Assembly: GCF_002878395.1 (NCBI RefSeq)
Contig: NC_061112.1
Location: forward strand, 39,782,559-39,846,558
Length of the DNA stretch: 64,000 bases
Source of the DNA: Capsicum annuum
Lineage: Eukaryota > Streptophyta > Magnoliopsida > Solanales > Solanaceae
Direction: 5' to 3'
The notes beneath the pieces were generated by a model. The model was not told the origin of the DNA. It did no database searches and worked only from the letters and a program-made list of their open reading frames with translations. Shown in pieces: positions 22,687 through 34,928 of this stretch. The translations under genes and the position numbers were made by a program. Numbering within the stretch: position 1 is the first letter of the stretch; each line of letters begins with the position of its first letter.

Positions 22687-24642
22687 TGTCACTATTAGAG
22701 ACTACCCCCTATTCATAACACGATGCTTAGAACCACAAGTGATCCCATTCTAACCCATGAGCTGGCATGATACTTGAGCAAATGATTTAGAATATATTAA
22801 ATATCTAGTTTTTTTGTACAAAAATAAAATCATAATGAAATGTGAATATGAAGAAAACTAATAAAGTTTATAATCTTATAAAACTTAAGAGAGAACTGAA
22901 ATTTACATTCCATATCCCCGAGTGACTATCTATGAAGCCTCCACTATACTAAATATAGATAGCTAGGACATGTCTCCAAGTAATACTAATCAATACAGAA
23001 CACATGAACTACAACTAACTGGAGTTCCCAAAATAGGAGAATTCATCACCTGCTGGCTGAAAGTTGTAACCTGTCTGACCCTGCTGTAAGAGATACATAT
23101 GGTACCTACATTATGAAGGATGTAGCCACAAACACATATATATGGTTAGTACATTGGAATGTACTGAGTATATGGAGACATGCACTAAATCATGAAAATA
23201 TTTCAAACATGCAGTAAAACTAAGGATGTAAGTTATTTGCTGAAATATACATTTGAATCCATGACTATACATGAAAACTATAAATCATAGAGAATTTATA
23301 AATTATGAGATGAAACTAATTTCATAATCTAGGAGTTAGTAGAAACATAAATGATGTAAGCCATTCTCTTAAGGGGCTGAAAATGCTGTAAAAGTTGTAC
23401 TGAGGATGGAGTATGAATACCGGATATAAAACTATGTTGTAGGAACTGACTTAAATCAAGGATCTGAATGTACAAACATACTGGCCTAAATGAATAAACA
23501 TACAAAACCAACATAATATATATTACGTAGATCTAATTAACCAGGTGACTGATGCTTGTGTAATCGAGCAACTAAAATCTAAGTAAAGAGATAACTAACA
23601 TCTGTATGCTGAATAGAGGATATATGAATAATGATCAAATCATACCTTAGAACTGAATAACTGACATCTAAATACTGATTAGTTGATGTTTCGATTGGCT
23701 AAAATACATGGGGTACTGTGTATATAAGATAAGGACTAACTTAATAATATGAGATAACTGAGCATGAATGCATAAACATCCAATATCTGAGAATGCAGGA
23801 CCAAGCATAAATCTATACTAAGATAAATATGTAACCTGTTAGACTAAAAATTATATAACTGAATAACTAAAAATCTGTACACTAGGTCAAGAAAACCTGA
23901 ACTAAGAATACACTGAATATTGTACTGAGACTATGGGAGGCATCATGTAACTGACATGCCCTAATCTGAGCTAATTGAGGTCCAACCTGTAACCCCAGTT
24001 AGAAGAGTGTCAGTACCTTGCCACGGGTACTAATACTGGCTGTTGGATCTACTAAACTGATGTCCCAAAGGACCAAGATTTCAAGCCTAAACTGATGAAT
24101 GACCCCTGAGAGGAAGTCAAGCCTAAACTGACGGGTGACCCCTCATATCCTATGTTGGCTATGTAGTTATGAAATACAGGAATTGTTACTAACAACTCTA
24201 CCTAACTGATAGTGAAGCCACCATTCCTATATTCGCTCGATGCTAAATTCCACTCCCAACTAAATTGATATTGAAATCATGAACTGGTGCTTGAACTGAT
24301 GACTGATATACTCAAACATGGCATTCTAAAATTTCCAGTGCATGCATAATATGAAATAACCATGAACATGTAAACTGATGTCTTTAACATGGAGTAAAAC
24401 TGGTGAGTTTGTTATAAAAATGATAATTTGAATATGGGAATAAAATCATGATTCTTACTAACTTGTTACATCAAAATGAAAACATGTAGAACACATAGGT
24501 ATTGAGTGTTCATAACCCACCAGCACTGAATGATTATAAAATATGATATCAAACTTGAAATACTGTAGTATGGAATCATGGTTCAAAGACACAAAACGTG
24601 GATATTCTATCAATCATGTAAGAGTTATAAGCTTGAACATGG
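22687..24642 (-). repeat. Right LTR of element A, first segment
   Basis: Begins TGTCACTATTAGAGACTACC, a damaged form of TGTAATGACCCGAGACTACC, and follows the left LTR closely (ATTCATAACACGATGCTTAG, AACCACAAGTGATCCC). At 24642 it is cut by element B after AACATGGG; the sequence resumes at 32797. Confidence 0.85.
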
Positions 24643-27180
24643 GTGTAACACCCTGAGAGTACAGCCTGGGCACCACATGGTGCTTACAGTCTTGAGGGAC
24701 TATAAGCTAACCCATGAGTTGGTACTTGCTGGGAGCACTGATTTAAAACTGATATCAAGAGATCATATGCAGAATATAACTGAGAAATGCCATAAGGTTT
24801 TAAGTAATATAACTGATAAAGTCTATAAGACAAAACTGATAATACTAATAAAATGTCTGACAATGTCAACTGAAATCTGAGAACTGACTAACTGTCTAAA
24901 ATATCTGAAAGCCTTTAAACTGACTGAATAAGAGTTGATGGGATAGGCCCCAACTAACTCAATCTAACTACAGAACTGAAAACATGAAAATAAAAATAGC
25001 CTATCCTATAAATATGAGGAGTCAACACTTCTATAGATGATAATCTGGAAGGTCTAAGTACGATTAGGGAACTGAGCATCCAAACCTATGATATGATATA
25101 TCATAGCGCAATAAAAGAGCATGCGATCAGTACTTTGAATGTACTGGTAGTCTACATGTCGTAGGCTGATATGCATGGTTTCATATGCCTGAATAATAAT
25201 AGACTGAATAAATAACATGAAATATTGAATAGAACGTATAAAATCTGTAAATACAGAAAATACATGAAATCTGTAAACACTTCGAATACATAAAAACTAT
25301 AAATACTGAGAATGTGTGACCAAGTATAAATATTTTTTGAATATAATCTATAAACTGAAATATAGAAATTTGATAATTGAATAACAAATATCTGTATGCT
25401 ATGGTCAGGAAATTAAAACTAAATTACTGAGTTAATTTATGGACTTAGACTATGGGAGCTATCATCTAACCGACATGCCCCAATGAGTAATTTGGGGTCC
25501 AACCTGTGACCCCAATTAAAAGGGTGTCAGTACCATGGCAGGAGTACTAACACTGGCTATGTGAATTCACTAAATTGATATCCCAAAGGACTAACGGTTA
25601 CCCTCTACTGGCAGGTACCCGTATAAGATCAACCCTTAACTGGCAGGTTAACATCTCAACCTATATTCGCTACGTAGTTTTGGAATGCAGGGACTGCTAC
25701 TAAAGGTCACACCCTTAACTGACAGGTGAGCCCCTATCCCTGGGTTCGCTTGGTGCTAAATCCTACCCCCAACTGAAATTACTTAGAAGACTAAACTGTT
25801 CTAAGTTTAACTCATTATGATAACTGACTGAACTGATAATGCTCATAACATATTTTGAAACTAATCTGAAGATATTGAGACTAAGTAAACAACTATGGTT
25901 TAGGGTATTCATAAACCCCAGGACTCGATAGCGGTAGTAGTAAAATAATACTACAACTTGGGGGATATAATATGAAAGTAACATTCAGAATTCATTCTTG
26001 TAGGCATTTCATCAAACACTTGATATTCATAGTTTAAGCTAAGCTTGGGAATAGTTTAAAGCTTGTAGGAATAGCATGATTTTAACATCGATATCACTAA
26101 TTATGATTTAAATCAGTGAATAACACTATTTGAACATGTAGGGTTCAATAACAACAATAATTTCATGTAAACATGGTATAGAATTTCAATTCATGGGAAT
26201 TCATGGTTAAAATCACAATAAAAAATCAGAATTTCTTGTAAAAATCACAACTTCAAATTTAAAATTAGATATTTGAACTCCAAGGGTGAAAGGGACCCAT
26301 GAATGAACACTTAACATACCTAGGTTGATGAATTCGTGAGGATTGATGGTGAATTCTTGAGTTTTAATCTTGAACTTTGAAGGCTAGGGTTTTTATTCTT
26401 GAAAGAGGGATACTTTAATTTGGGTAAATTGTGTAAATAATGAGAAATTAGTGCTCTTTGAGAATTAAATCCCTTGTTTGTACTAAATGGGGTGAGGAAA
26501 AAGGACTTAAATGCCCTTGGGAATTAAAAACACAGAATTGAACTCAAAATCCCAATTTTGACACTTGGTGTGACATGATGTAATTGAATCCAACCACTAG
26601 AAAGATGACCACTGCAAACTGGAACCTTAACGTGATGCAGCGCCATCGTAGTGCCTCACTGAAAAATGAAAATTACAAAATAACCCCTTGGCGCGACGCG
26701 GTGGTAATCGCGGTGACACACTGGAAAAGGACTAATGCAAAATAGCACATCAGCGTGATACAATACTTATCGTGAGGGCACGCTGTAAAATGACAAACGT
26801 GAATTTGGCTATCACCGCGATGCGACCTTATCGCATTAGGCTACTATTTCTCACTAAAAATCCATAACTTCTCACCCGAGTATTGGATTTGGGAGAAAAT
26901 TGTATCGTTGGAAAGATAATTCAATTTCCTATCATTTAGTGGGTCTTGAGCTTGAAAATGCTCAATAGAGAAAAATATGTGCTCATTTGAAGTTGACTAA
27001 AGAAACATTCCTATAAAAAATTCAATCAATAAGGAACCTTTTGATTCGTCTAATAGAAGGAGTTATTTAAGACCTTAATATACATCAAAATAACTCATAA
27101 AATTATCAAGGAACCATAATGTACTATGCATGAACTTGAAACATGACTCTAGCATTGGTTTACATTCTTGTGGTATTACA
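24643..27180 (-). repeat. Left LTR of element B (3' LTR in element sense), 2.54 kb
   Basis: Starts TGTAACACCCTGAGAGTACA and ends TTGTGGTATTACA. It contains CG-rich pieces in AT-rich surroundings at about 26560-26850 (for example TTGGCGCGACGCGG and ATCGCGGTGACACAC), and hairpin modules around 25590-25735 in which CCYTHWACTGRCAGG-like cores sit between partly complementary arms. No coding sequence. Confidence 0.88.
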
Positions 27181-27193
27181 ATATCTCCCCCTT
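27181..27193 (-). other. Polypurine tract of element B
   Basis: The minus strand reads AAGGGGGAGATAT directly before the LTR, the usual Tekay plus-strand primer. Elements A and D have the same arrangement. Confidence 0.8.
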
Positions 27194-27419
27194 GGGAATA
27201 TTCGTCCTCAAATGAGACTGGCTAAACTGAAAGCACTAAGGAACTGAGATTACATGCTTAATATACATGATGAAAACTTGAGTACATGACGGAGTTTGAA
27301 ACATGACTCATAATTGAACTAGTTCTCTGAATACGTGACAGACATGAGAGTGATATGCAGCTGAAACTGAGCACGGATAAGAGAAATTCTAAGATTAATA
27401 CCTTAAGATGAGTCTGAGT

Positions 27420-27740
27420 TTGCAGAGAAAAATGAGGGTACTTGATCTGCAAATCTTCTTCTGCTTCCCAAGTTTCTCCCTCCACGGACTAATTCTACCA
27501 AAGAACTTTGACTAGGGTAATTTCATTATTTCTCAGTCTCAAATTTGTTGATCAAGGATTTCGACTGGACTTTCTTCATAAGAAAGACAGTTCTGAACAT
27601 CTACATTTTCTAAGGGAATGACAACTACTGGGTCTCCAATACACTTCTTCAACAAGGAGATATAGAATACTGGGTGCAATGATGCTAAGTCTGCAGGAAA
27701 CTCAAACTCATAAGCCACCTTTTCGAAATGACTCATAATT
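27420..27740 (-). pseudogene. Integrase C-terminus with chromodomain-like end (element B)
   Basis: 27539-27736 reads FPADLASLHPVFYISLLKKCI, GDPVVVIPLENVDVQ and LSYEESPVEILDQQI. A shifted frame then gives LRNKEI, VKVLWRNQSVEGETWEAEED and LQIKYPHF. In chromoviruses the part after 'HPVFHVSMLRK' is the chromodomain, which steers insertion toward certain chromatin; 'EEATWE.E..M...YP.LF' is its end. Its presence places B in the chromovirus (Tekay/Del) branch. At least one frameshift separates the two halves. Confidence 0.85.
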
Positions 27741-27757
27741 CTATAAAGGCCAACATA

Positions 27758-28069
27758 TCAGGGACTAAGCTTCCTCTTCTTACCAAATCTCTTCACTCCC
27801 TTCATGGGATAGATTTCCAAGTAAACAAAATAACCAATCTCAATATCTTTCCTTCTCATATTTGCATAAGATTTCTGTCGACTTTGGGCTGCCTTAAGCC
27901 TTTCCTTAATAAATTGTACTTTCTCTAAAGCATCAAACACCAAGTCAGGCCCTATAAAAGCAGTTTCTCCTACCTCAAACCCATCTAAACCATCTGGCAA
28001 TGTCAAGATTGGGGTTGTGGTGAGTCGAGTCTTCAACTCCTGAAAACTCTTTTCACAAGAATCTGACAA
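27758..28069 (-). pseudogene. Fused RNase H start and integrase remnant (internal pol deletion, element B)
   Basis: One open minus-strand frame runs from SCEKSFQELKTRLTTTPILT and LPDGLDGFEV, the start of the RNase H region, straight into GETAFIGPDLVFDALEKVQF and SRQKSYANMRRKD...GYFVYLE, from the far end of integrase. In intact relatives these are several hundred residues apart. The junction is at about 27975-27985. The deletion keeps the frame and falls where both parent sequences have a GF/GWFEV-like stretch. The RNase H body, zinc-binding region and DDE core are gone, so this copy could not have integrated itself. Confidence 0.85.
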
Positions 28070-28144
28070 TTGAAACTTAACCTACTTTAGAGTCATTCTG
28101 GACATGGGGGATGCAATAGATGAAAACCCTTCAACAAACCATCG

Positions 28145-29053
28145 ATAATAGCCAACCTAACCCAAGAAACTTCTGATATCTAATTGAGAAATGGGTCTGG
28201 GATAGTTTCTCACTGCCTTGGTCTTTTAATGATCAACTCCAATGCCATCACCAGAAATAATATAGACAAGAAAAGCTGCTGATCTTAGCAAAAATTTGCA
28301 ATAATTGAATTTAGAGAACAACTGATGGGCTTTAAGAGTTTGGAATACTATCCTGAGGTGCTCTGTATGATCATTTTTGTTATAGGAATAGACAAGAATA
28401 TCATCAATGAATACTATGATGAACATGTCCAAGTACTGCTTGAACACTCTGTTCATCTAGTCCATGAAAGTTGCTGGGGCATTTGTGAGACCAAAGGACA
28501 AGACTAGAAACTCAAAGTGTCCATACTGAGTTTTGAAAGCTGTTTTCAAAATGTCACATTCTCTAAATCTGAGCTGATGGTAGCTGAATCTGAGGTCTAT
28601 CTTAGAAAAATAACTGGCACCCTGAAGTTGGTCGAACAAGTCATAAATTCTAGGAAGTGTATATTTGTTTTTGATTATGACTTTGTTCAACTGATGGTAG
28701 TTAGTACACATTCTAAGAGAATCGTCTTTCTTACGCATGAACAAAATTGGTGCGCCCCACGGGGAGATGTTGGGCTTGCTGAATCCCTTATCTAGGAGAT
28801 CCTTCAACTGTTCTTTCAACTCTTTAAGTTCAGCTGGAGCCAATCTGTATGGCGGAATAAAGACAACCTGAGTAGTTGGAAGAAGGTCTATTTTGAAGTT
28901 AACTTCCCTTTTGGGAGGAACTCCAAGAAGATCTTCAGGGAACACATCTGGAAATTCCCTTGCTACTGAAACTGACTCAAGATTAGGAGTCTCAGAATTA
29001 GTCTTTAAATCAGACAAGATATAAATACACCCCTTGGATATCATCTTTCTCAC
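28145..29053 (-). pseudogene. Reverse transcriptase of element B (decayed)
   Basis: 28457-29053 has [91 protein letters not shown] and [12 protein letters not shown], the ordered RT blocks of Ty3/gypsy. 28226-28456 continues with FIIVFIDDILVYSYNKNDHTEHL, holding the catalytic FIDD box, then QLFSKFNYCKFL. The catalytic Asp in SKIDLR and both Asp of FIDD are visible. A stop separates the two pieces at about 28456. The thumb is eroded below 28226. Confidence 0.9.
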
Positions 29054-29086
29054 TCGAAGGTACGAAATAAACTAACCTCTAAGAGT

Positions 29087-29480
29087 TATAGTACTATGTA
29101 TGGTTCTTTTGGAAACTGAAGATGAACTACTCTATTTCTACAATCAACTAAAGCATAACATGAGTGGAGCCAATCCATGCTGAGAATAATGTCAAAATCT
29201 AACATCTCTAACTCCACAAGACCAAATGAACTAACTTTCTGGGATATTATGACCGGACAGTTCCTGTATACCTGCCTAGCAGACACCTACTAGGGTAGAT
29301 ACTGAAAAAGGATCTACTAAGATTTTAGGATAACTCTGAAGTTGACGGCTATATAAGGGGTTGCAAAAGTAAGAGAAGCTCCAGTGTTTAATAAAGCATA
29401 AACATGTAAATAAAAGACCTATAACGTACCAGTAACCATATCAGAAGAATTTTCCTGATCCTATCAGTACTGAAGGGCAT
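29087..29480 (-). pseudogene. Aspartic protease region of element B
   Basis: The minus strand shows LYALQYQDQE-, VTGTLQVFYLHVYALLNTGA-like sequence (usual 'VYALLDPGATLSFV', here with Asn for the catalytic Asp), then at 29086-29286 RNCPVIISQKVSSFGLVELE and MLDFDIILSMDWLHSCYALV (usual 'DFDVILGMDWL'). It cleaves the polyprotein in living elements. It carries frameshifts and the catalytic change, so it is inactive. Confidence 0.8.
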
Positions 29481-29489
29481 ACAATCTAT

Positions 29490-30615
29490 TTGGATGGTGA
29501 CTATTGGTAACACTAGAAGTGACACCATGCTGAGTCTGGCGACCGAATGGAACTGGGGCACAGCTGGATTGATCCTGCTGACCACTCTTTGGACAATCCC
29601 TGACTTTATGGCCTGGTTTTCCACACCTAAAACATACATCACTACTGGCTCTACAAACACCCTAATGGTTTCTACCATATTTATGGCAAAGAGGATTGTA
29701 CGACCACTGTTAACACTACCTTGGGACTTAAAACCTGATGCCCAATCCTAATTGTTATTTCTGAACTTGGGTACTGGGGAACTAGCTAAATATGGAGCTA
29801 GGACTGAAGATTTTTGATAGAATTAAGGACGGTTACAACCTTATTACCTTAGCTAATTAAAATTAAAGCTATCCATTCTAGCCCTCTTGTTTTTCCCTTC
29901 TCTCTCTTTAGTCTTCTTTCCTTCAATCTATTGAGCATGGACCATAAGCCTAGACAAGTCCATCTCCTTAATCAATATTGCAGTCCTACGCTTCTTAATC
30001 ATGCTGCCAGATGCACCAGACATGAACTTACTTATCTTAGACCTGCTATCAGCTACCACATGAGGAGAATACCTAACTAATTGAGTAAACTTAAGGGAGT
30101 ACTCCTTCAGACTCATGTTTCCCTGCCTCAAGTTAATAAACTCTAACACCTTGGCTTTCCTCAACTCCAACAGAAATAACCTATCTAAGAAGGTAGTAGA
30201 AAACTCTTCCCATTCTATAGGCCCTGCATTTGTGCCTCTATCTACCTTCCACTACTTAAACCATGTATGAGCTACATCTTGTAACTGGTAAAAAGCCTAT
30301 TCAGCACTTTCACTAGAAGTTACCCCTATAATATATGTTACCTTCTTTACCATGTCTAAGAGTTCCTATGAATCCTCTTCAGATAGATTTATTTGGGTAA
30401 AGTCTCGAATCCTAGCTGCGGTAGTATTGGCCATTGGGTTGGCTTAAATTATGGCTGGATGAGCATTCTAAGATAATACATAATGGGATATAGTAGTGAA
30501 TGCAGCTCTGGACTCTACATAAAAAACATGCTCGTTCAGGGGATCTTTTTGAACTAGTGGAGGTGTTGGCTGGCTTATGTTTCATCTTTTGTTTGTCTTT
30601 TTGGGAGTCGTGTTT
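29490..30615 (-). pseudogene. gag of element B (decayed)
   Basis: From about 30615 the minus strand gives TTPKKTNKR, where the expected ATG is ACG. It continues with ANTTAARIRDFTQ, AFYQLQDVAHTWFK and, at 29928-30170, ELRKAKVLEFINLRQGNMSL, KEYSLKFTQLVRYSPHVVAD and SKISKFMSGASG, the retrotransposon gag core. A zinc knuckle CFRCGKPGHK-like stretch occurs in another frame near 29640. It forms the particle in living elements. Broken by stops and frameshifts. Confidence 0.85.
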
Positions 30616-30618
30616 TTG

Positions 30619-30834
30619 TAAATAGAAAGAAGAATAGATTATACAAAGTGTTTAACATGAGATCATTCTAAGTCGCATGACATGAACACTGAAAGAAGGG
30701 AATCTTTTCTTAAAATGCCTCGTAGACTCTTGTCCATAAGTGTGGTGCACTATACACCCATGCACAAGACCTTACTTGACACGACTTTTAGGCTTCCTAG
30801 GAAACTTTAAAACCTTAGGCTTTGATATAAAGTT
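30619..30834 (-). other. Leader and primer binding site of element B
   Basis: Minus strand CTTTATATCAAAGC at 30819-30832 is a decayed form of TTGGTATCAGAGC (tRNA-Met primer), next to the right LTR at 30835. The rest is the short leader up to gag. Confidence 0.7.
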
Positions 30835-32796
30835 TGTAATGATCCGAGAGTACACCCTAGGCTCCACACGGTGCTTAAAGTCCCGAGGGATCACAAGCTA
30901 ACCCATAAGCTGGTACCTGCTATGAGCACCGAGTCAAAACTGATATCAAGAGATCATATACATAATATAACAGAGGAATTCCATAAGGTTTTAAGTCATA
31001 AATCTGATAAAGTCTATAAGACAAAACTGATAATACTTATAAAACATCTAATGTCAACTAAAATCTGAGAACTGACTAACTATTTGAAATATCCAATGGC
31101 TCTAAACTAACTAAATAAGAGTTGATGGGATAGGGCCCAACTAACTCCATCTAACTACTGAACTGAAAACATAAAAATAAAAATACTCTATCCTCAAAAT
31201 ATAAGGACTCACCACTGTTACGATTGATAATCTAAAAGGTCTAAGTGTGATCTGGGAACTGAGCGTCCGAACCTATGATATGATACATCATAGTGCAAGA
31301 AAAGAGTATGCAATCAGTACTTTGAATGTACAGGTTTGCTAAATAGGGTAGGCTGATATGCATGGTTTCATGTGCATGAATAATAATTGATTGAATAAAT
31401 AGCATGAAATACTAAATAGAACATATGAAATCTGTAAATACTGAAAATGCATGAAATCTATAAATACTGAGAATATATGAAATCTATAAATACTGAGAAT
31501 GCGTGACCAAGCATAAATATGTTTTGAATATAATCTATAAACAAAAATATTGAAATCTGATAACTGAATAACTGATATCTATATGCTATGATCAGGCAAC
31601 TGAAACTGAATTACTAAGCTTATTTTAGGACTGAGACTGTGGGTGTTATCATCTAAATGACATGCCCCAATGAGCAATTTGGGGTTCAACTTATGACCTT
31701 AGTTTGAAGAGTATCAGTACCATGCCATGGGTACTAACACTATTTTAACATGTAGGGTTCAATAACAACAACAATTTCATGTAAACATGGTATAGAATTT
31801 TAATTCATGGGAATTTATGCTTAAAATCACAATTTAAAATCAGAATTTCTTGTAACGATTACAACTTTGAATTTTAAATTGGATATTTGAACTCCATGAG
31901 TGAAAAGGACCCATGAATGAACACTTAAAATACCTGGGATGATGAATTCGTGAGAATTGATGATGAATTCTTGAGTTTTGACCTTGAACTTTGAAGGCTA
32001 GAGTTTTTGTTCTTGAAAGAGGGATACTTTAATTTAGGTAAATTGTAAAAAAGAATGAGCAATTAGTGCTCTTTGGAAATTAAATCCCGTCTTTGGAATG
32101 AATAGGATGAGGAAAAAGGACTTAAATGCCCTTGGGAATTAAAAACGCAAAACTGAACTCAAAATCTTAATTTTGATACCCGGTGTGATGCGGTCCAATC
32201 ACTTTGGGTTACTGGAAAGATGAACACTGTGAACTGGAACCTTGGCGCGACGCGGCACCATTGCGGTGCCTTAATAGAAAATGGCAATTACAAAATGACC
32301 CCTTAGCACGATACAGTAGCAATCGAGGTGACACACGGGAAAAGGATGAACACGAAATAGCATATTAGCTTGACGTGGTTCTTATCACAACGGCACACTG
32401 TAAAATGACAAACATGAATTTGGCCATCACCACGACGCGGTCTTATCACGTTGGGCTACCATTACGTACTAAGAACTCCATAACTTCTCACCCGAGTATC
32501 GGATTTGGGAAAAATTGGTATCCTTAGAATGATAATTCAATTTTCTATCATTTGGTGGATCTTGAGTTGAACATTATCAATAGATCAAGAGATATGCTCA
32601 TTTGAAATTGACTAAAGCAATATTCTTATAAAAAATTCAATCGATAAGGAACCTTTTGATTCTTGTAACAGCTGGGAGTTATTTGTGACCTTAATATACG
32701 TCAAAATAGCTTATAAAACTATCAGAGAACCATAATGTATTATGAATGATCTTGAAACATGACTCTAACATTGGTTTGGATTTTTGGGATATTATA
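30835..32796 (-). repeat. Right LTR of element B (5' LTR in element sense), with a 573-bp deletion
   Basis: Starts TGTAATGATCCGAGAGTACA and ends GGGATATTATA (terminal CA changed to TA). It matches 24643-27180 except that the stretch between two TAACACT words is missing: the left LTR has them at 25548-25554 and 26121-26127; here one is left, at 31735-31741. Length 1962 against 2538 agrees with a 573-bp loss. Confidence 0.88.
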
Positions 32797-33837
32797 ATAG
32801 GAATGTCTTAAACATGAGGAAGCAACATGATTACATGGCTAAATTCATAATTTGGAGATTTAACATGTAATTCACTTGAATAAAACATGGAAAATTGAAA
32901 TTTAAAGCACAAGGAAATCAAATCTTCCATGGGCTGAATGAAATTTAAACTACTATAAAAAACATGAATTAAACCTTTCTTGAATATATAACATGCCATA
33001 GTAAATGAAATCTAAATAATTTAGTTAAAACAGGAGGTTTTTGGGCTCCATGGGTGAAAAGAACTCATAAATGAATACCCCACATACCTTAATAGATGGT
33101 TTCTTGAAAATTTCTTGAGGGTTTCTTGAACTTGGAAGCTTGAATTCTTGATTTCCTGAGAAAAGGGCTTGAATCTTATTCTTAGGATGGGGGAGGGTTT
33201 TGAATCATGTATTGAGTGATTTTGGGCTTAGGGAGTGAAAATAATATGTTAAAAAAACCCTTATAATGATTATGAATTATTAGGTACGGTTTAGGGGTGT
33301 TAAAAAACTTCATCGCCCTTAATTCAAGCCAAAACGGAGCACTTTTGGCACTGCGCAATCACCATATGATGCATGGAAAATCGTACATCCCCAAGGTGGG
33401 AAACACATGTCCAGTTGCACACCCTTAAGTAGGCATCGAATGGTCAATCGCACACCCTTTCTAGTGGTCCTTAGTGATTGTCATGCGTGCATAGCCATAC
33501 CTTTTTGGTCGGGGTTCCAGATTAAGGCAATATTGGTATCGTTGGAAAGCTAACTCAATTTTCTATCATTTGATGGGTCTGAAAAATTCCACCTATGTCA
33601 AAAGTTATTCACATTCAAAATTGACTCTAGTAGAATCGAATGCCAAAATTTGGGCGAATCAAAAGCTCAGAGTTTAACCTTACTCTAAGTGATTCCTATG
33701 AACATATTTCACCTCATAAGCACCTCACACACTAGGATAAAGATCATGATACATATATTGTAATATAAATCATTGCATTAGAGTTTACACATATAGAAAT
33801 GATGGCTCTATTTCTAGCTCAAAAAAGGGGTGTTACA
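32797..33837 (-). repeat. Right LTR of element A, second segment
   Basis: Resumes with ATAGGAATGTCTTAAACATG, matching GGGAATGTCCTAAACACG in the intact copy (about 19691), and ends GGGGTGTTACA. ATGGG before and ATAGG after element B form a 5-bp duplication with one mismatch. Confidence 0.85.
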
Positions 33838-33842
33838 TATGG

Positions 33843-34560
33843 CTTTTGCTGTTTCATAAAGAGATCTGTTCTTTCATTCAACCACATCATTTTTTAGGGA
33901 GATCTAAGAGATGAAAAGATTTGAGAGTAGCCATGCTGAGCACAGTACTCTTCGAAAGCTTTATTTTTGAATCCTACTCTATGATCACTATGAATAAAGG
34001 TGATGAAATGACCTTCTTCTCTTTGTACTTTCTACAAAAGATCTCAATATTAGTGAATCATTTATGCTCAATAGCAACAAAAATTACCCAGGTAACACGC
34101 GAGTAATCATTAATATAACAAATACGTATCTTTTTTCACCAATACTTGCGGTCTTGGTGGGTTAAAAAAATCCATCTAAATTATTTGAAGAGGTTTCATG
34201 GTAGTGACAATGTCTTTGCCTTTAAAAGATGTTCGATTCTGTTTACCAAGTTGACACGCATCACAAATGTGATCCTACTTAAACTTTAGTTTTGATAGAA
34301 CTTTCAACAATTCATGTCTGGAGAGTTTTTAAATGGCATGTATGCTGGAATATCAAACTTTCTGTGCCACAACCATGTGTCATTAGTTTTCACAGTAAGA
34401 TATGTCAGTGTAGAAAAATCAAGATTATTTAAGACATAAATATTTTCAACACGTTCGTTGATAAGAGTAATGTCCTTTTTTATATTTGATGGAGCAACTT
34501 TCAAATTTGAAAGATACTCTAAATCCTGCATCACACAGTTGACTGATACTTAGCAGGTTG
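33843..34560 (-). pseudogene. gag-pre-integrase and integrase N-terminal part of copia element C
   Basis: The minus-strand frame at 34304-34534 has VENIYVLNNLDFSTLTYLTV and NDTWLWHRKFDIPAYMPF, the gag-pre-integrase box (usual WHRRLGHAS) with its zinc-binding HH partly lost. Lower down, near 33930-33840, SSLRSP, a stop (for CAA), then NERTDLFMKQQKP-like sequence matches the integrase 'SPQQNGVVERKNR' box just before the break. The core between is eroded. The element A insertion begins at 33837. Confidence 0.75.
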
Positions 34561-34928
34561 TGTTTGAGTATGTCCATGTGATATACTTTATTGATTTTGC
34601 AGGAGGAGATCAGCTTCACTAAACTAACTTCAATAGTGTCACCTTTGGCATTATCCCCAAATCTGACTAATCCTCCTTCAAATTTCTTTAGAGAGCTAAA
34701 ATATTCTTTCTTTCTAGTCATATGTCTGGAACATCTGCTATCAATGACCCACATTCCTTTCTTGTAGCTTTTGCAGATATGTTTTTGCAAAATAAGAAGA
34801 TTAATTTTGTTTAGGTACCCAAGTTTTTTTAGGTCCTTAAGGGTTTTAAGTGCTTCCTTTAGGTCAACAAACCCACACACCTTTAGACCTTTGTTTGTAG
34901 TTATGTGATTTGTGTCCCTTTTTACCAC
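34446..34928 (-). pseudogene. Protease region of copia element C
   Basis: The reading frame 34446-34928 includes MWVIDSRCSRHMTRKKEYFS (usual 'W.LDSGCSRHMTG', catalytic Asp kept but Gly replaced by Arg), then LVRFGDNAKGDTIEV, INKVYHMDILKHNLLSISQL and CDAGFRVSFKFESC. This matches the copia aspartic protease followed by its C-terminal strand block. The 160-residue frame is one of the longest open ones in this element. Confidence 0.85.

Larger units (their letters stand above)
24643..32796 (-). mobile_element. Tekay-type chromovirus B, nested in the LTR of element A
   Basis: Minus-strand Ty3/gypsy element with LTRs at 24643-27180 and 30835-32796, PBS next to the right LTR, PPT next to the left one, and gag, PR, RT, an RNase H/integrase fusion and a chromodomain-like end between. 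Termini are TGTAACACC... and ...GGTATTACA on the left; the right copy has decayed to ATTATA. About 573 bp is missing from the right LTR and much of RNase H/integrase is deleted. It is the youngest of the three nested insertions (C, then A, then B). Confidence 0.9.
17717..33837 (-). mobile_element. Tekay-like element A with noncoding interior, inserted in copia C
   Basis: The insert begins TGTAATGACCCGAGACTACC at 17717 and ends GGGGTGTTACA at 33837. Flanks are CATGG (17712-17716) and TATGG (33838-33842), a 5-bp target-site duplication with one change, inside copia integrase. It has LTRs of about 3.0 kb (17717-20759; 22687-24642 continued at 32797-33837) and a 1.9 kb interior without coding sequence. 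PPT and PBS positions show that it is on the minus strand. Element B is inserted in its right LTR. Long LTRs with a short noncoding interior resemble a LARD-type nonautonomous chromovirus. Confidence 0.85.

Noticed and set aside
27728..27928. Plus-strand frame opposite element B integrase
   Set aside because: Shadow of the minus-strand pol remnant.
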